Source: Desulfosporosinus lacus DSM 15449 (GTDB taxonomy: Bacteria; Bacillota; Desulfitobacteriia; Desulfitobacteriales; Desulfitobacteriaceae). Taken from it: 64,000 nt of DNA. The notes under the pieces were generated by a model. It did no database searches. It was given only the letters and a program-made list of their open reading frames with translations, and was not told the origin of the DNA. The stretch spans positions 92,257 to 156,256 of the forward strand of contig NZ_FQXJ01000013.1 in the NCBI RefSeq assembly GCF_900129935.1, given 5' to 3'. This document shows positions 63,249 to 64,000 of the stretch, piece after piece; position 1 is the stretch's first letter; every line of letters starts with the position of its first letter. Made by a program: the position numbers and the translations under genes.

Positions 63249-63632
63249 CTATTTACTTTGATCAATAATTGATATAAGGACCTTTTCAACATCTTCAGCA
63301 AAGCTTCTGAGTTCCTGTTTATTAAAAATGGTTGCTAAGCTAGTCGGTCGGATTGTGCTTATTATTATTTTCCCCTCTTCAGAGTAAACATTAATTTTAC
63401 AAGGCATTAAGAGACTTACAACTAAATCTATTTCCAATGCATTCGATGCAAACTTGGCATTACATACTTCTAATATCTTTAAAGGTTGAATTTTAAAGTT
63501 TTTCTCTGCAAGAGTTTCCTGGACATCGTGTACATACAATACTCGAAATCCATTTGCCTCAGTCTGTTCTCCAACTGATTTCACCGCTTCTTCAAACGAT
63601 TTAGTCGTAGTTACTGAATAAATTGGTTCCAT
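63249..63632 (-). CDS. DUF302 domain protein
   Basis: A protein of about 127 residues formed by one DUF302 domain. KSFEEAVKSVGEQTEANGF is followed by VLYVHDVQETLAEKNF, and LEVCNAKFASNALEIDLVVS by the conserved LMPCKINVYSEEGK. Family function unknown; some members bind small ligands or haem-like compounds. The ATG at 63632 gives the usual length; an upstream start at 63653 is possible. It is the first gene of a two-gene unit with the methyltransferase. Confidence 0.85.
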   Translation of the reverse strand: MEPIYSVTTTKSFEEAVKSVGEQTEANGFRVLYVHDVQETLAEKNFKIQPLKILEVCNAKFASNALEIDLVVSLLMPCKINVYSEEGKIIISTIRPTSLATIFNKQELRSFAEDVEKVLISIIDQSK

Positions 63633-63821
63633 AATACACCATACACCTTTCATTAAGTAGATAACCTAATATTGATCGTTATAAACCCTTCAATCATGCG
63701 AATGTCAAGAAAATAGTGAGCCACTCGCCAGAAAAAAGTTGATCCACTAACGCCAGTAAAATAGTGAGCCATGTTGGTGAAAACGCTGGAAGAATATTGA
63801 GCCACTTATTGGTATAGATAT

Positions 63822-63874
63822 GCGCCTGTAAAATCGGAAGGAGGGCGTAGCCCGAATGGAGATTTTACAGGCGC
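63822..63874 (-). terminator. Hairpin after istB
   Basis: GCGCCTGTAAAATC / GATTTTACAGGCGC, a perfect 14-bp stem with a 25-nt spacer, between the istB stop and the IS end. It has no T run, so it may be structural rather than a classical terminator. Confidence 0.5.
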
Positions 63875-63894
63875 GCACGGCAAGGTTCCATCAC

Positions 63895-64000
63895 TTAAGT
63901 TGCTCTTGCTAGTGTCTGTTCTAATCGATAGGAATCCTTCACATTCATATTCAATACGTGCGATCGGAACGTTACTCTGTCAATTAAGGCTGCAACCATG
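63895..64000 (-). CDS. istB: IstB-like ATPase, C-terminal end only
   Basis: The last 35 codons of an IS21 helper ATPase. Read on the minus strand they end LIDRVTFRSHVLNMN followed by SYRLEQTLARAT and a TAA stop. This is the characteristic C-terminus of IstB, the AAA+ transposition helper. The start and the ATPase motifs lie outside the window. Confidence 0.82.
   Translation of the reverse strand, partial: MVAALIDRVTFRSHVLNMNVKDSYRLEQTLARAT

Larger units (their letters stand above)
63703..64000 (-). mobile_element. IS21-family insertion sequence, one end (cut by window edge)
   Basis: The end starts near TGTCAAGAAAATAG and carries four imperfect repeats containing GTGAGCCACT or TTGAGCCACT (about 63713, 63738, 63761, 63794), the multiple terminal repeats typical of IS21 elements. 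An istB C-terminus follows inside the element. The rest, including istA, lies beyond the window. The exact boundary and target duplication cannot be checked here. Confidence 0.75.

Noticed and set aside
63703..63815. CRISPR-like series of short repeats
   Set aside because: The four repeats are imperfect, very short and lie at the end of an istB-carrying element; they are IS21 terminal repeats.

Overview
The window looks like chromosome of a strictly anaerobic, spore-forming Firmicute of the Peptococcaceae type (Desulfosporosinus or Desulfitobacterium are my best guesses). The evidence is spore genes (a SpoVB-like flippase, a YyaC-type protein, a Tlp-like small spore protein), oxygen-sensitive and anaerobic enzymes (pyruvate:ferredoxin oxidoreductase, rubrerythrin, a molybdenum hydroxylase), strong AGGAGG ribosome sites, moderate-to-low GC and many stable hairpin terminators. 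The genus is inferred from gene content only.

Layout. 1-5.8 kb: a sugar-acid or hydroxy-acid catabolic set (IlvD/Edd dehydratase cut by the window edge, a split UxaA/SuyAB-type lyase, a DapA-family aldolase, a D-2-hydroxyacid dehydrogenase, and on the other strand an FAH-family hydrolase whose stop codon lies in a small palindromic element). 6-13.6 kb: truA, a membrane-anchored unknown, an acetyl-CoA synthetase with an extra C-terminal segment of about 128 residues, a tandem pair of small paralogues with a relic third copy, DUF1992, an HD-domain protein and a SpoVB-like flippase. 13.8-20.2 kb: yyaC, tlp, rubrerythrin, an orphan ParA, small proteins, an LhgO-like oxidase and RNase Z. 20.5-27 kb: cupin, two tandem lactate permeases and a LytS/LytTR two-component system. 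27.2-34 kb: thioesterase, XPB-type helicase with a partner protein, and a MacAB-type ABC exporter. 34-41 kb: a GlcD/GlcF-type oxidase with a degraded aldolase gene behind it, and PFOR. 41-48 kb: M48 protease, a VTC / DUF4956 / beta-helix lipoprotein operon, and a secreted CWB2 + lytic transglycosylase protein. 48-56 kb: an unusual regulator-like polyferredoxin, a three-subunit molybdenum hydroxylase and a divergent IclR regulator. 56-63.7 kb: patatin, an RND efflux operon with its TetR regulator, a methyltransferase and a DUF302 protein. The right edge cuts an IS21-family element.

How the genes fit together. Lactate permeases, a GlcDF-type dehydrogenase, PFOR and acetyl-CoA synthetase together cover uptake of lactate, its oxidation to pyruvate, conversion to acetyl-CoA, and acetate/acetyl-CoA exchange. 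The LytS/LytTR pair next to the permeases is a likely sensor for this module. The first cluster would feed pyruvate into the same core.

The most unusual single gene is the 808-residue protein at 48349-50775. It joins a CRP-type cyclic-nucleotide-binding domain, a sigma-54-activator-like AAA+ domain that has lost its catalytic residues, and a NapH/NosR-type membrane polyferredoxin. Other points of interest are the extended acetyl-CoA synthetase, two related palindromic elements at opposite ends of the window, a relic aldolase gene behind glcDF, and the small-protein paralogue array.
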